In this document: positions 1 to 8,107 of the stretch, piece after piece
How positions within the stretch are numbered: the stretch's first letter is position 1
Layout of the letters: each line of letters opens with the position of its first letter
Assembly: GCA_028716485.1 (NCBI GenBank)
Contig: JAQUPS010000013.1
Span: forward strand, 1 to 43,619
Origin: Patescibacteria group bacterium
GTDB taxonomy: Bacteria; Patescibacteriota; Patescibacteriia; Patescibacteriales; WJLG01
Direction: 5' to 3'
DNA: 43,619 nucleotides
Made by a program: the position numbers and the translations under genes
The notes under the pieces: model-generated
Databases searched by the model: none
What the model was told of the DNA's origin: nothing
What the model saw: only the letters and a program-made list of their open reading frames with translations

Positions 1-2
1 AA

Positions 3-116
3 AAGTACATCGATGACCAGCGGCAAGCGGATGAGCGGGAATTTTTGAACAAATGGGAAGATACGCAGGGCGAAGCCCGTTACCTAACTAATTCCACCGG
101 CGAAGCCGGTGTGTAA
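3..116 (+). CDS. C-terminal end of an unknown protein (partial at window edge)
   Basis: An open frame enters from the left edge and ends at TAA 114-116, giving 37 residues rich in charged amino acids (KYIDDQRQADEREFLNKWED...). The other two plus frames are closed early. It converges on pnp with an 8-bp gap. The last codons lie in a small palindrome (ACCGGCGAAGCCGGT), so the tail may be repeat-derived or part of a terminator-like hairpin. No family can be assigned from this fragment, and it could also be chance coding. Confidence 0.4.
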   Translation, partial: KYIDDQRQADEREFLNKWEDTQGEARYLTNSTGEAGV

Positions 117-123
117 TTTAATT

Positions 124-2388
124 TTATCTCCGGTCCCGTCTCGGGCCGCGATTGCCGCCGCGGTCGCCGAAATCACGGCGAGGTCGGAAGCCGGTGCCAA
201 AGTCGCCTTTCTGTTCGCCTTTGCGGTCCACATAGAGGTGAGTGTTTTCCGGACAATCTTTCATTGATAAATTAATTCTGCCCATCTCGTCGATTTCGTC
301 GATTTTGACGGTAACCATCATTCCCGGGTCAAGCAAATCGGTCGGATGGCCGACGCGGTACGGAGCAATCTTGGAAACATGAACCATGCCGTCGTTGCCC
401 GGAGTCAATTCGACAAAAGCGCCGAAGTCCAGGATGCGAGCCACCGGACCGGTGAAAGTTTCGCCGACTTGAAATTCGTGGGCGATATTTTTGATCCACT
501 CCACCGCCTTGGCCACTTGTTCGGCCTTGGAGCCGGTGACAAACACCGAGCCATCATCTTCGATGTCGATTTCCACCTCATGTTCCTCGATAATTTGATT
601 GATGACTTTGCCGCCCGAGCCGACCACATCGCGGATTTTGTCCGGATTAATGGAGAAGCTGACGACGCGCGGCGCGTATTTGGATAATTCGGCGCGGGGC
701 GCGGGAATCGCCTTAGTCATCACTTCTAAAATTTGCATTCTGCCCTGGCGTCCGCGGGTGAGAGCTTCTTTAATTATTTCCGCGGTCAAGCCGTCGGTCT
801 TGGTGTCAAGCTGAATGGCGGTAATGCCTTCGGTGGTGCCGGTGATTTTAAAATCCATTCCGCCTTCGCCATCTTCCAGATCCTGGATATCAGTCAAAAC
901 TTTCCAGCGGCTCATGTCGGCATTGGAAGCCAAGCCGATGGCAATGCCGGCGACCGGGCGCTTGATCGGCACGCCTGCATCCATCAAAGACAAAGAGGCG
1001 CAACAGGTCGAGCCCATCGAAGAAGAGCCGTTCGATCCCATGGTTTCGGAAACAACACGAATGGTGTAAGGGAAATCGATTTTAGCGGGGATGACGGGCA
1101 ACAAAGCTTTTTCCGCCAAGGCGCCATGACCGATTTCACGCCGGCCAGGACCTCCCATCCGGCCGGTTTCGCCGACCGAGTAAGGCGGGAAATTGTAATG
1201 ATGCATAAAGCTCTTGGTGCTTTTGCCTTCCAGGCCTTCCAGATTTTGTTCCAAGCCCGGCGCGCCCAAAGTGACCACGGATAATATCTGGGTCTCGCCG
1301 CGCATAAATAAGGCGCTGCCATGATTGTGAGGCAGAAAAGCGACTTCCGACCAGAGCGAGCGGATTTCATCTAAGGCGCGGCCGTCGACGCGGCGGCCGT
1401 TCTCGATGATTTCCCGGCTGATGATTTCGTCCACCGCCGTTTCCACGGTTTTTCCGATTATCATTTTTCGCGCGTCATCGGCCAAGCCGTTGGCGAATAA
1501 AAATTTGTCCAAGCCGTCCTTGATGGCGCCGACCGCGGCCTTGCGCTCGCCCTTGGTATAATAAGTTTTGTCGAATAAAATTTTATTGATGTTTTTTTCA
1601 AGCCAGCCTTGCGCTAATTCGATCTGCGCCTGCTTTTTTCCTTCGGCCTCGATTTGTTCGGGCGTGAGCATTTTATTTTTGCTCGGATGTTCTTTGACGC
1701 CGACGGCGGCACGGAATTTCTTGATCAGCTCGATCGCCGGCTGCATTTCTTGCTGGCCGCCGGTGAGCGCCTGATAAAAAACATCTTCCGGAACTTCTTT
1801 GGCTCCGGCTTCAATCATGATTGATTTTTTATCCGTGCCGGCAACCATCAGATCCATCGCGCTGTTCTCCATTTGCGCGTAAGTCGGATTGAAAATTAAT
1901 TTATTGTCAGCATAGCCGACGCGGATACCGCCGATCGGCCCCTTCCAGTCCAAACCGGAAATCGCCAGCGCGGCTGAAGCGGCGACCAGCGCGACCACGT
2001 CGTAATTATTTTCGCCGTCAACCGTCAAAATGGTGAGAACCACCTGGGTTTCCTTGCGTGAGTCGCCGGCAAAAAGCGGACGGATGGCGCGGTCAATCAT
2101 CCGGCCGGTCAAGATGGCGTCATCGGTCGGGCGGCCTTCGCGCTTGATCCATCTGGAGCCCTTGATGATGCCGGCGGCGTAAAGCCGTTCTTCGAATTCC
2201 ACGGTGAGTGGAAAAAAATCCGTGTTTTTGTCTTCTTTGGCCTCAACGACCGTGGCCAAAACAATTGTTTCGCCGTATTGGGTCAAGACGGCGGCGTTGG
2301 CTTGCTGGGCAAGCTTGCCTGTTCTAAAAGAGAGTTCGCGGCCAAGCCAGGTTCCGGCAACGCGCTTCTCTTGAAATCTTTCGTTCAT
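124..2388 (-). CDS. pnp: Polyribonucleotide nucleotidyltransferase (PNPase)
   Basis: Phosphorolytic 3'-5' exoribonuclease of mRNA decay, normally a trimeric cytoplasmic ring. In order: first RNase PH-like core (GRELSFRTGKLA... near the N-terminus), helical linker, second catalytic core with FMRGETQ, HHYNFPPYSVGE and the GEGGMDFKITGT acidic motif, KH domain with VGSGGKVINQI, and an S1 domain (GPVARILDFGAFVELTPG). It ends in an Arg/Gly/Asp-rich tail (RPRRDFGDRGGNRGPRRDRR) beyond the usual S1 end, a likely disordered RNA-binding tail. I chose ATG at 2388 (MNERFQ); a TTG eight codons upstream (2412) is possible, and neither has a strong Shine-Dalgarno site. It follows rpsO and a NYN gene, an expanded form of the classic rpsO-pnp pairing. 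Confidence 0.96.
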   Translation of the reverse strand: MNERFQEKRVAGTWLGRELSFRTGKLAQQANAAVLTQYGETIVLATVVEAKEDKNTDFFPLTVEFEERLYAAGIIKGSRWIKREGRPTDDAILTGRMIDRAIRPLFAGDSRKETQVVLTILTVDGENNYDVVALVAASAALAISGLDWKGPIGGIRVGYADNKLIFNPTYAQMENSAMDLMVAGTDKKSIMIEAGAKEVPEDVFYQALTGGQQEMQPAIELIKKFRAAVGVKEHPSKNKMLTPEQIEAEGKKQAQIELAQGWLEKNINKILFDKTYYTKGERKAAVGAIKDGLDKFLFANGLADDARKMIIGKTVETAVDEIISREIIENGRRVDGRALDEIRSLWSEVAFLPHNHGSALFMRGETQILSVVTLGAPGLEQNLEGLEGKSTKSFMHHYNFPPYSVGETGRMGGPGRREIGHGALAEKALLPVIPAKIDFPYTIRVVSETMGSNGSSSMGSTCCASLSLMDAGVPIKRPVAGIAIGLASNADMSRWKVLTDIQDLEDGEGGMDFKITGTTEGITAIQLDTKTDGLTAEIIKEALTRGRQGRMQILEVMTKAIPAPRAELSKYAPRVVSFSINPDKIRDVVGSGGKVINQIIEEHEVEIDIEDDGSVFVTGSKAEQVAKAVEWIKNIAHEFQVGETFTGPVARILDFGAFVELTPGNDGMVHVSKIAPYRVGHPTDLLDPGMMVTVKIDEIDEMGRINLSMKDCPENTHLYVDRKGEQKGDFGTGFRPRRDFGDRGGNRGPRRDRR

Positions 2389-2497
2389 AATTTTTTTCTG
2401 CTTGGCCGACAAACTTCAGACCTGTGAAACAAGATTATTTTTTAATCTCATCTCAGCTCTGCTTGTTTGTTGGTCAAGGTTTTATTATAAATAATAT

Positions 2498-2995
2498 TTA
2501 TCTTATTAAGAATTTTTTATTTTCCGACAAGTCGGTGAAGTCATCAGCGGCTTCGACTAACTTGGACGAGGCGGATTTGCGGAAAGCCAGCACTTCAACC
2601 AGACAGCCTTTGGTGTTTTGCAGATATTCGACCAGCGGCAGATAATCGCCGTCGCCGGAAACCAAGATTACCACGTCCAATTTTTCTGATAATTTAACGG
2701 CATCAATCGTCAGCCCGACATCCCAGTCCCCTTTTTTGGTGCCGCCAGGGAAAATCTGCAAGTCTTTCATATTCACTTCAAATCCCAACTGCGACAAGGC
2801 CTCGAAAAACGGCGTTTCTTCTTCGCCTTCGGTTTTGACCACGTAGGCGATGGCGCGGATTAATTTCCGGCCCGCGACCGCCGCGTCCAAAACTTCTTTG
2901 TAATTCAGATGCGAATTAAAAAGATTTCTGGCCGAGTGATACATATTGGAAGCATCGACTAAAACGCCGACGCGCTGTTCTTTATGTTTAATCAT
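2498..2995 (-). CDS. NYN/LabA-like (DUF88) PIN-fold protein, putative RNase
   Basis: A 165-residue NYN-domain protein. The N-terminal VGVLVDASNMYHSARN carries the first acidic residue plus Asn of the PIN-like active site. GDWDVGLTIDAVKL and VILVSGDGDYLPLVEYL supply the remaining acidic positions and the SGDxDF/Y signature. The family is LabA/DUF88, thought to be metal-dependent ribonucleases, but the substrate is unknown. Lying between rpsO and pnp on one strand, it may share their transcript and take part in RNA turnover (inference). Start is the ATG at 2995; no clear ribosome binding site is visible. Confidence 0.85.
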   Translation of the reverse strand: MIKHKEQRVGVLVDASNMYHSARNLFNSHLNYKEVLDAAVAGRKLIRAIAYVVKTEGEEETPFFEALSQLGFEVNMKDLQIFPGGTKKGDWDVGLTIDAVKLSEKLDVVILVSGDGDYLPLVEYLQNTKGCLVEVLAFRKSASSKLVEAADDFTDLSENKKFLIR

Positions 2996-3011
2996 AAACG
3001 TTCATTAATAA

Positions 3012-3038
3012 ATATAGACCCAAAAATTGGGCCTATAT
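3012..3038 (-). terminator. Hairpin after rpsO (weak terminator or processing stem)
   Basis: An inverted repeat of about 12 bp pairs ATATAG(A/G)CCCA with its complement around an A/T loop just after the rpsO stop. On the minus strand it is followed by TATTTATT rather than a clean T-run. It may terminate weakly or act as a processing or stability stem between rpsO and the NYN gene. Confidence 0.45.
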
Positions 3039-3046
3039 TATAAAAA

Positions 3047-3427
3047 TTATCCATTTTTTTCTAAAGCAGCCTCTTCACGCAATGCTTCATCTTCGGCCGC
3101 GCCTTCGGCGGCGAGCTTGGCCAATTCATCCTCTCTTTCTTTATCGTCCTCCATCTTCTTGGCAATTTTTAATTTTAATTTTTCCGCTACATCTTTAAAG
3201 GCTTTTTCATTTTCTTTCTGCAGATATTTCAATAATTTTCTTCTTTCGCTGACTTTTTTCAGCAAGCCGCGGCGGGAAGAAAAATCTTTGCGGTGCTCCT
3301 GCAAGTGTTTGGTCAACTGTTTGATTTCTTCGCTTAAAATCGCGATTTGCACTTGTGGCGAGCCAGTGTCGTTGGCATGTTCCTGAAACTTTTTAATGAT
3401 TTTCTCTTTGATTTTTTTGTCTAACAT
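3047..3427 (-). CDS. rpsO: 30S ribosomal protein S15 with acidic C-terminal extension
   Basis: S15 binds the central domain of 16S rRNA. The first ~88 residues match the family: [38 protein letters not shown] and [11 protein letters not shown], with the conserved TGSPQVQ, H and SRRGL positions. The usual length is ~89, but this one has 126: residues ~89-126 are a Lys/Glu/Ala-rich extension ([20 protein letters not shown]...), probably a charged helix or disordered tail. First gene of the rpsO-NYN-pnp group. The start codon is preceded by GGGGAAAA next to a small hairpin (see leader). Confidence 0.96.
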   Translation of the reverse strand: MLDKKIKEKIIKKFQEHANDTGSPQVQIAILSEEIKQLTKHLQEHRKDFSSRRGLLKKVSERRKLLKYLQKENEKAFKDVAEKLKLKIAKKMEDDKEREDELAKLAAEGAAEDEALREEAALEKNG

Positions 3428-3480
3428 TTGTCATTTTCCCCTAACCGAGAAGCGGTTTTGTGCCGAAACCAAGACAGGGT
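3428..3480 (-). promoter_or_regulatory. Candidate S15 autoregulatory leader
   Basis: On the minus strand the last ~50 nt before rpsO contain GGTTTCGGCACAAAACC and AACCGCTTCTCGGTT. These hairpins overlap at AACC, so they exclude each other, and the second ends next to the GGGGAAA Shine-Dalgarno-like site. S15 represses its own mRNA through various leader folds in several bacteria, so such a switch is plausible. The fold is my reading of the sequence, not a match to a known S15 leader class. Confidence 0.4.
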
Positions 3481-3540
3481 CGGTATTAATTATCAATTAA
3501 AAATTAAAAATTAAAAATATTTGGTTATTTGTGTGTTATG

Positions 3541-3569
3541 ACTTTATCATAATGTTTGATAAAAATCAA
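3541..3569 (-). promoter_or_regulatory. Promoter for rpsO operon
   Basis: On the minus strand TTGATT is separated by 17 nt from TAAAGT, preceded by TG one base upstream (extended -10). It lies ~115 bp upstream of rpsO, just after the terminator of the preceding membrane-protein gene. The same TAAAGT -10 occurs before that gene. Confidence 0.5.
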
Positions 3570-3575
3570 GGGCAT

Positions 3576-3607
3576 TAAAAAACAGATAGCTGGATTGCTA
3601 TCTGTTT
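3576..3607 (-). terminator. Rho-independent terminator of the membrane-protein gene
   Basis: On the minus strand AACAGATAGC and GCTATCTGTT form a perfect 10-bp stem with a 6-nt loop, followed by a T-run. It starts 11 bp after the stop at 3618. Confidence 0.85.
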
Positions 3608-3617
3608 GGCCGAAGAT

Positions 3618-4535
3618 TCATTCAACCATTGGAATTTTGGGCTTCTTTTTCTTGGCTCGCCGCTTGCTGATTAACACCGGCAATAAATCAATAATCAGGA
3701 ACGGCAAGAAGGCAAGAGCTAAATAAACTAAAGTCGCGGCGTAGCTCTTTGTTTGCAGGCCGACGTAGAGGATAAGCTCTATTAGCGTGAAAATGCCAAT
3801 TAAGACAACCCGATCTTTTATTTGGCCGCCCAATAAATATCGGATTGCCAGTAAAAAGAGCAGGGCTAAAGTCAAATGGATCCCCAGGATAAACGCCCAG
3901 AAAAGAGATTGGTGATAATACTGTATTGTTTCCGCGCCGATTACTACCAGCATTATCCCGACAATCCCCCCGCCGATTATCAGGCCGACCGATTTTCTGA
4001 CTCGCGCGTAGGCTGGAATTGAAATTGCGCAGAAAAAAGCAATTAAGAGAAGGGCGGACAGGCAGAGCAAGATGTTGATTGCCAGCCTGGGGCTTGAGTC
4101 AAAATATTTTTTCGCCCGTATTACCTTTTTCCCCGGCGGGTCGTCGTGGTAAATAATCCCCGAATAAGTTGTCTGAATCTTTTTTTCCAGCCAGAGGAAT
4201 CCCCCGTAAACTCGCGCGCTGTCAGCGGTAATTGAGGTTAAAATTATCGGCTGGCGCAAAGCCCTGGTAGCCTGCTCGGCCGTAATTCCCGTTTCCACGC
4301 TAACTTTATCAAGCGCTTCAAAATCCTTGCGGATTCCCTGAATCAGGTGAGAATTCACTTGACAGGTTTCGGCGCTGGAAATTTGCCGGTATGAATACCA
4401 GTCTCCGCCGCCGCTCGGCATAATTACGGTATCGGTTCGCGAGATCAGCGTGTCGCATTGCGGACAAGCGGGATTTTCCGCGGCCGCTAACGGCCAGGCG
4501 ATCAGCGAGCAGAGAACAATGAGTAGAAAAGGCAT
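3618..4535 (-). CDS. Secreted/multi-span membrane protein of unknown function
   Basis: 305 residues. The start is fixed at ATG 4535 by AAGGAGGG six bases upstream; an in-frame ATG 45 bp upstream lacks such a site. The N-terminus (MPFLLIVLCSLIAWPLAAAE) is a signal peptide. An extracytoplasmic region of ~130 residues follows, with a CPQC pair at Cys24/Cys27. About five hydrophobic segments fill roughly residues 155-290, and the tail is basic (KRRAKKKKPK). The layout of an exported domain plus a C-terminal membrane bundle suggests an envelope protein, but I do not recognise a family. The CxxC could bind metal or form a disulfide. Monocistronic, with its own promoter and terminator. Confidence 0.75.
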   Translation of the reverse strand: MPFLLIVLCSLIAWPLAAAENPACPQCDTLISRTDTVIMPSGGGDWYSYRQISSAETCQVNSHLIQGIRKDFEALDKVSVETGITAEQATRALRQPIILTSITADSARVYGGFLWLEKKIQTTYSGIIYHDDPPGKKVIRAKKYFDSSPRLAINILLCLSALLLIAFFCAISIPAYARVRKSVGLIIGGGIVGIMLVVIGAETIQYYHQSLFWAFILGIHLTLALLFLLAIRYLLGGQIKDRVVLIGIFTLIELILYVGLQTKSYAATLVYLALAFLPFLIIDLLPVLISKRRAKKKKPKIPMVE

Positions 4536-4597
4536 AAGCCCTCCTTTGGTTGGGTTAATTGGCAAAGTATTAATTGACAAGGAACGAAATTCTCCCT

Positions 4598-4626
4598 ACT
4601 TTATAATATTGAGCTAAGTCTGTCAA
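4598..4626 (-). promoter_or_regulatory. Promoter of the membrane-protein gene
   Basis: On the minus strand TTGACA (4621-4626) lies 17 nt from TAAAGT (4598-4603), upstream of the start at 4535. The opposite strand carries TATAAT at 4602-4607 toward elp3 with no well-spaced -35, so the divergent pair may share this 60-bp gap. Confidence 0.6.
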
Positions 4627-4668
4627 GCAATATTTGGCGGATTGGAAAGATGGGAATATACTTCATTT

Positions 4669-6309
4669 ATGATGATTGAGGAAATAATCAGGCAAAAGCC
4701 GAAAACCGCGGCCGAAATAATGGCGCTGAAGCGGAAATTGGTCAAAAAATCAGGAGGAAAAATACCCCGCCATTCGGAATTGTGGCGGGAATATTTGCTA
4801 TTGGTAAAAAGCGGGAAAATAAAGTTTGACGAGAAGTTCGCGCGGCTTTTGAAACGGCGGGCCGTGCGCACTCTTTCCGGCGTCGCGCCCGTGGCGGTTT
4901 TGACCAAACCCTGGCAATGCCCGGGCAAATGCGCTTTTTGTCCGACAGAAAAGAATGTGCCGAAAAGTTATTTGTCCAACGAGCCGGCGGTGATGCGGGC
5001 GATTCGTAATAAATATGATCCTTACGAGCAGGTGCGCACGCGCCTGGAAGCCTTAGAAATAAACGGCCACCGGCCGGAAAAAATAGAACTGATCGTCATC
5101 GGCGGAACTTGGAGCGTTCTGCCGGCGGCTTATAAATTTTGGTTTATCAAGGAATGTTTTCGGGCGGCCAATGAATTCGGATTTCGGAGGTCGGATTTCG
5201 GAGGTCGGATTTTGCGAAAAAAACCGTTAAGCGAATTAAAGAAACTTTTATCGCGGGAGCAAAATAAAAATGAAAAAGCCAGATATCGGATTGTCGGTAT
5301 AACTTTGGAAACGCGGCCAGATTATATTACGGAAAAAGAATTGATTGAGATGCGCGAGCTGGGCGCGACGCGCGTGGAATTGGGCGTGCAAGCGATTGAT
5401 GATCAGATTTTGGCGAAAAATCAGCGCGGGCATGGCGTGGCCGAAATCGCCGCGGCGACTAAATCGCTGAAAAATTTCGGTTTTAAAGTTACTTATCATC
5501 TGATGCCGGGGCTGCCCGGAGCAACGGCCAAAAAAGATTTGCTGATGTTCAAGAAATTGTTTGCCAATGAACGCTTCCAGCCTGATCAGCTGAAATTTTA
5601 TCCGACCGTGGTGACTCGCGGCTCGAAATTGTATTCTTGGTGGAAGGCCGGAAAATATCGGCCGTATTCGGATAAAGTTTTGCGCCGCTTGATTCTTGAT
5701 TGCAAGAAAGCCGTGCCTGAATATGTCCGCATCATCCGCCTGATCCGCGATATTCCCGAAGAATCGATCGAAGCCGGAAATATTATTACCAATTTGCGCC
5801 AGATTTTGCAGCAGGAAGGCGCGGTCTGCCGTTGTATCCGCTGTCGCGAAGCGCGTGAAATAAAAATCGCGCCGGGCGGCTTGAAATTAAACGTGAAAAA
5901 ATATCTCGCATCCGGCGGCCTGGAATATTTCATATCGCTCGACAGCAAAGATGGTCGGGCGCTGTTCGGGTTCTGTCGCTTAAGGCTGTCTGGCCAATTA
6001 AAAGTTACCTTGCCTACCGGCAGGCAGGAAAATGAAAAGTTAAAAATAAAAGATGAAAAGTTTTTGTTTTTAAATAGCTCGGCTATCGTGCGTGAGTTGC
6101 ATGTTTATGGCGATTTGGTTCCGGTCGGCGGGAAGAAAAAAACCCAGCATGCCGGCTTGGGTAAATTGCTTTTGGCCGAGGCGGAAAAAATCGCCCGGCA
6201 AAACGGCTATCAGGAAATCGCCGTCATTTCCGGCATCGGCGCCCGCGGCTATTATAAAAAGCTCGGTTATCGGTTGCGCGCAAATTATCTGATTAAAAAA
6301 ATTAAATAA
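4669..6309 (+). CDS. elp3: Elp3-type radical SAM / GNAT tRNA wobble-uridine modification enzyme
   Basis: Elp3 makes the cm5 group on U34 of tRNA from acetyl-CoA by radical SAM chemistry. Counting from the in-frame TTG at 4642, the cluster cysteines are C93, C97 and C100 (CPGKCAFCPTE). Family blocks follow: MRAIRNKYDPYEQVRTRLEA, ELIVIGGTWSVLP, ETRPDYITEKEL and RVELGVQAIDDQIL. The C-terminal acetyltransferase domain has HAGLGKLLLAEAEKIA and AVISGIGARGYYKKLGY. Length matches Elp3 (~550). I chose the first ATG (4669); TTG 4642 and ATG 4672 are alternatives and none has a Shine-Dalgarno site. Two repeat-like stretches interrupt the frame: a 14-bp tandem repeat near residue 180 and an LPTGRQ/ENEKLKIKDEKF segment near 456-474 between the two domains. 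Elp3 is near-universal in archaea and eukaryotes but patchy in bacteria. Confidence 0.93.
   Translation: MMIEEIIRQKPKTAAEIMALKRKLVKKSGGKIPRHSELWREYLLLVKSGKIKFDEKFARLLKRRAVRTLSGVAPVAVLTKPWQCPGKCAFCPTEKNVPKSYLSNEPAVMRAIRNKYDPYEQVRTRLEALEINGHRPEKIELIVIGGTWSVLPAAYKFWFIKECFRAANEFGFRRSDFGGRILRKKPLSELKKLLSREQNKNEKARYRIVGITLETRPDYITEKELIEMRELGATRVELGVQAIDDQILAKNQRGHGVAEIAAATKSLKNFGFKVTYHLMPGLPGATAKKDLLMFKKLFANERFQPDQLKFYPTVVTRGSKLYSWWKAGKYRPYSDKVLRRLILDCKKAVPEYVRIIRLIRDIPEESIEAGNIITNLRQILQQEGAVCRCIRCREAREIKIAPGGLKLNVKKYLASGGLEYFISLDSKDGRALFGFCRLRLSGQLKVTLPTGRQENEKLKIKDEKFLFLNSSAIVRELHVYGDLVPVGGKKKTQHAGLGKLLLAEAEKIARQNGYQEIAVISGIGARGYYKKLGYRLRANYLIKKIK
5181..5208 (+). repeat. 14-bp perfect tandem repeat inside elp3
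   Basis: ATTTCGGAGGTCGG occurs twice in direct succession and encodes part of FRRSDFGGR, a region where I see no counterpart in eukaryotic Elp3. The unit resembles the TCGGATTTCGGA words of nearby intergenic repeats. Confidence 0.8.
6005..6068 (+). repeat. Repeat-derived in-frame insertion in elp3
   Basis: The near-palindrome TGCCTACCGGCAGGCA (6011-6026) is followed by an A-rich stretch encoding ENEKLKIKDEKF. Almost the same peptide and DNA occur in recQ near 15760. The segment sits between the radical SAM and acetyltransferase domains, a tolerant linker position. Confidence 0.7.
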
Positions 6310-6411
6310 TTTGACGAAGGCGGCAGACTGGCTTAAGCTTTAAGCTTAACGGAAAAACAAAAATAAATTTATAAAATCGGACAGCTCTTTTTTTTAAAAA
6401 AGGAGGGGGAA

Positions 6412-6675
6412 ATGGCCAAAAAAAGCGCGCGCGAGAGGGTTATCGAGGCAATCGCCGAGATGTTGCAAATGGAACAGGCGGAAATAAACGATGAGCAATC
6501 GCTGGTTTATGACTTGGACGCGGACTCGCTGGACTTGATCCAATTGACGATTGATCTTAATGAAGAATTCGCCGAAGAACTTGGCGCCAATGAGCTGGAT
6601 AAAAATCAGTTTCCCCAGGGCGCTAAGATAAAAGACATTATTGAGTTAATCGAAAAAACTATTCAAACAAAATAA
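6412..6675 (+). CDS. acpP: Acyl carrier protein
   Basis: 87 residues, the usual ACP size. The phosphopantetheine attachment site is DADSLDLIQL with Ser39. The flanking helices fit (ERVIEAIAEMLQME, DLNEEFAEEL, IKDIIELIEKT). It would carry acyl groups as thioesters. No fatty-acid synthesis genes are nearby, so it may serve phospholipid remodelling or another acyl transfer (inference). The start is set by AAAAAAGGAGGGGG upstream of ATG 6412. CTCTTTTTT at ~6385-6393 can pair with AAAAAAGGAG and could mask that site. Monocistronic with its own terminator. Confidence 0.92.
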   Translation: MAKKSARERVIEAIAEMLQMEQAEINDEQSLVYDLDADSLDLIQLTIDLNEEFAEELGANELDKNQFPQGAKIKDIIELIEKTIQTK

Positions 6676-6690
6676 TGGCGCAAAAGTTAG

Positions 6691-6725
6691 GCCGCGATTT
6701 CCTTCTGGAACCGCGGCTTTTTTTG
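6691..6725 (+). terminator. Rho-independent terminator of acpP
   Basis: GCCGCG...CGCGGC outer stem with inner TTCC/GGAA pairing, followed by seven T. It begins 15 bp after the acpP stop. Confidence 0.9.
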
Positions 6726-6778
6726 TGGTATAATATCAAGTAGCAGGCATTTGTGGTATAATATCAAGTAGCAGGCAT
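6723..6778 (+). repeat. 28-bp perfect tandem duplication carrying a -10-like box
   Basis: Two exact 28-bp copies (6723-6750, 6751-6778) each contain TGGTATAAT, a good extended -10 element, and AAGTAGCAGGCAT. The second copy is also the left arm of a long inverted repeat (6758-6780 with 6826-6848). Confidence 0.9.
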
Positions 6779-6848
6779 CAGATAGCATGTAGCATGTATT
6801 ATCACGCGGCTTGTTACGCGATATTTGATGCTTGCTACTTGGTATTAT
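6758..6848. repeat. Long inverted repeat over the start of the lipocalin-like gene
   Basis: The 23-nt arms 6758-6780 and 6826-6848 are complementary except for two positions that become G-U pairs in RNA. The loop holds a smaller TATCACGCG/CGCGATA hairpin and repeated AGCATGTAGCATGTA words. The right arm ends on the first two bases of the likely start codon (ATG 6847). It may act as a terminator, a translation-masking stem or a relic repeat. Confidence 0.8.
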
Positions 6849-7887
6849 GCTACCTGTAAAAATCAAATTTCCTCAAGACGAGCAGGCGCACGACAAGATA
6901 ATCGAATGGTGGTATTGGAACGGCAATCTGCAAGACAAGGCGGGCAACCGCTATGCTTTTATGGACTGCCTTTTTCAGGTCAAGCCGATGAAGGTTAATT
7001 TGCCGTTCATAAAAATACCGCTCGAGAAGGCTTATTTTTCCCACTCCATCCTTTCCGATGTAAAAAAACAAAAAGCCTATCCGGCTATCGATTATGTTTC
7101 ATTTTTGTCCCGCGACAGTTTTCGCCGCCCGCTTTTATTCATCGATTACATCGACGCCAATTTTCTCGACGGCTACACCGTTTCATCGATGGCGGAAATC
7201 GCGCCGTTCAAATATCGCCTGATTGCCAAAAATTTTGATTTGCTTTTAACCGCGGTAAAAAAGCCTTTGCTGGAAGGCGGCAGCGGCTATCTGAATTTGG
7301 GCAAGCGCCGCACTTATTATTATTCCCTGACCAATTTGAAAACCGAAGGCGTAATAAAAATAAAAGGCAAAGAAATAAAAGTGACGGGCAAGTCGTGGAC
7401 GGATCATCAATGGGCGGACGCGCCTTATGCCAAAGATAAATGGAACTGGTTTTCTTTACAGCTCGACGACAACACGGAAATGGTTTGTTTTGAGCTGGAT
7501 ATCAAGGGAGAAAAGAAAACCCTGGCTGACATTTCTTATCCTAACGGCAAGACCGAGCATTTGACCGGAGTAATCTTCACGCCGATCGGCAAAGAATGGG
7601 CAAGCGCCAAAACCAAAGCCAAATATCCGCTCAACTGGCAGATTGAAATCCCGGCCAAGAAAATAAAATTGCAAGTCGCGCCGCTGGTAAAAAATCAGGA
7701 GCTGATTTTTGGGACGCTTAATTATTGGGAAGGGCCGCTGGCGGTGAGCGGCAAATTTGGCAATAAGCCGGCATCCGGATATGGATTTTTGGAATTGGTC
7801 GGTCGGCCGTCGCAATATGGAGCTTATGATTTTATGAAGGATAATCTGCGGCAGACGATTAAGAATTTTGGAAAAAAAATTAAATAA
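6847..7887 (+). CDS. Lipocalin-like / AttH (CrtC-type hydratase fold) protein
   Basis: 346 residues from ATG 6847; a TTG five codons earlier is possible, and no Shine-Dalgarno site is seen for either. The sequence shows the two-lipocalin signature of the AttH/carotenoid 1,2-hydratase superfamily: EWWYWNGNL with DKAGNRYAFMDCLFQ near the N-terminus, then GKSWTDHQWAD and WNWFSLQLDDNTEMVCFEL, and GYGFLELVGR at the end. No signal peptide is visible, so it may be cytoplasmic. The family contains hydratases and proteins of unknown role. No carotenoid genes are present, so a CrtC activity is not implied. Confidence 0.75.
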   Translation: MLPVKIKFPQDEQAHDKIIEWWYWNGNLQDKAGNRYAFMDCLFQVKPMKVNLPFIKIPLEKAYFSHSILSDVKKQKAYPAIDYVSFLSRDSFRRPLLFIDYIDANFLDGYTVSSMAEIAPFKYRLIAKNFDLLLTAVKKPLLEGGSGYLNLGKRRTYYYSLTNLKTEGVIKIKGKEIKVTGKSWTDHQWADAPYAKDKWNWFSLQLDDNTEMVCFELDIKGEKKTLADISYPNGKTEHLTGVIFTPIGKEWASAKTKAKYPLNWQIEIPAKKIKLQVAPLVKNQELIFGTLNYWEGPLAVSGKFGNKPASGYGFLELVGRPSQYGAYDFMKDNLRQTIKNFGKKIK

Positions 7888-8107
7888 AAACGCGGAAGTT
7901 CGAAGCCCGAAATCCGAAATCCTAAACAAATTCGAAATACAAAATTTGAAACGGCCGAAATTCCAAAAATCACACCCCATTTTTCCATTAATAATTAGTT
8001 TTGAGTTTTGTGCTTAGAATTTAGGACTTGTTTATGATTTAGTGTTTTTAATTTCGGATTTTAAATATAGTATTCGGGTATTTTGTAAATTAAGGCTGCT
8101 TTATTTT
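7888..8107. repeat. Intergenic repeat-word region
   Basis: The spacer is filled with variants of GAAATCC, AAATTCGAAAT and AATTTAGGA in both orientations (e.g. AGCCCGAAATCCGAAATCCT and TTTCGGATTTTAAATA). AAATCCTAAACAAATTC recurs exactly, inverted, at ~32550. No gene, RNA or clear promoter is seen. Confidence 0.65.

Noticed and set aside
733-1284. Long open frame opposite pnp (also shorter ones at 346-687 and 815-1069)
   Set aside because: Antisense shadows of a highly conserved pnp; their translations show no family pattern or start signal.
4623-4928. Minus-strand frame over the elp3 start
   Set aside because: Overlaps conserved elp3 coding sequence and lacks a start signal or recognisable features.
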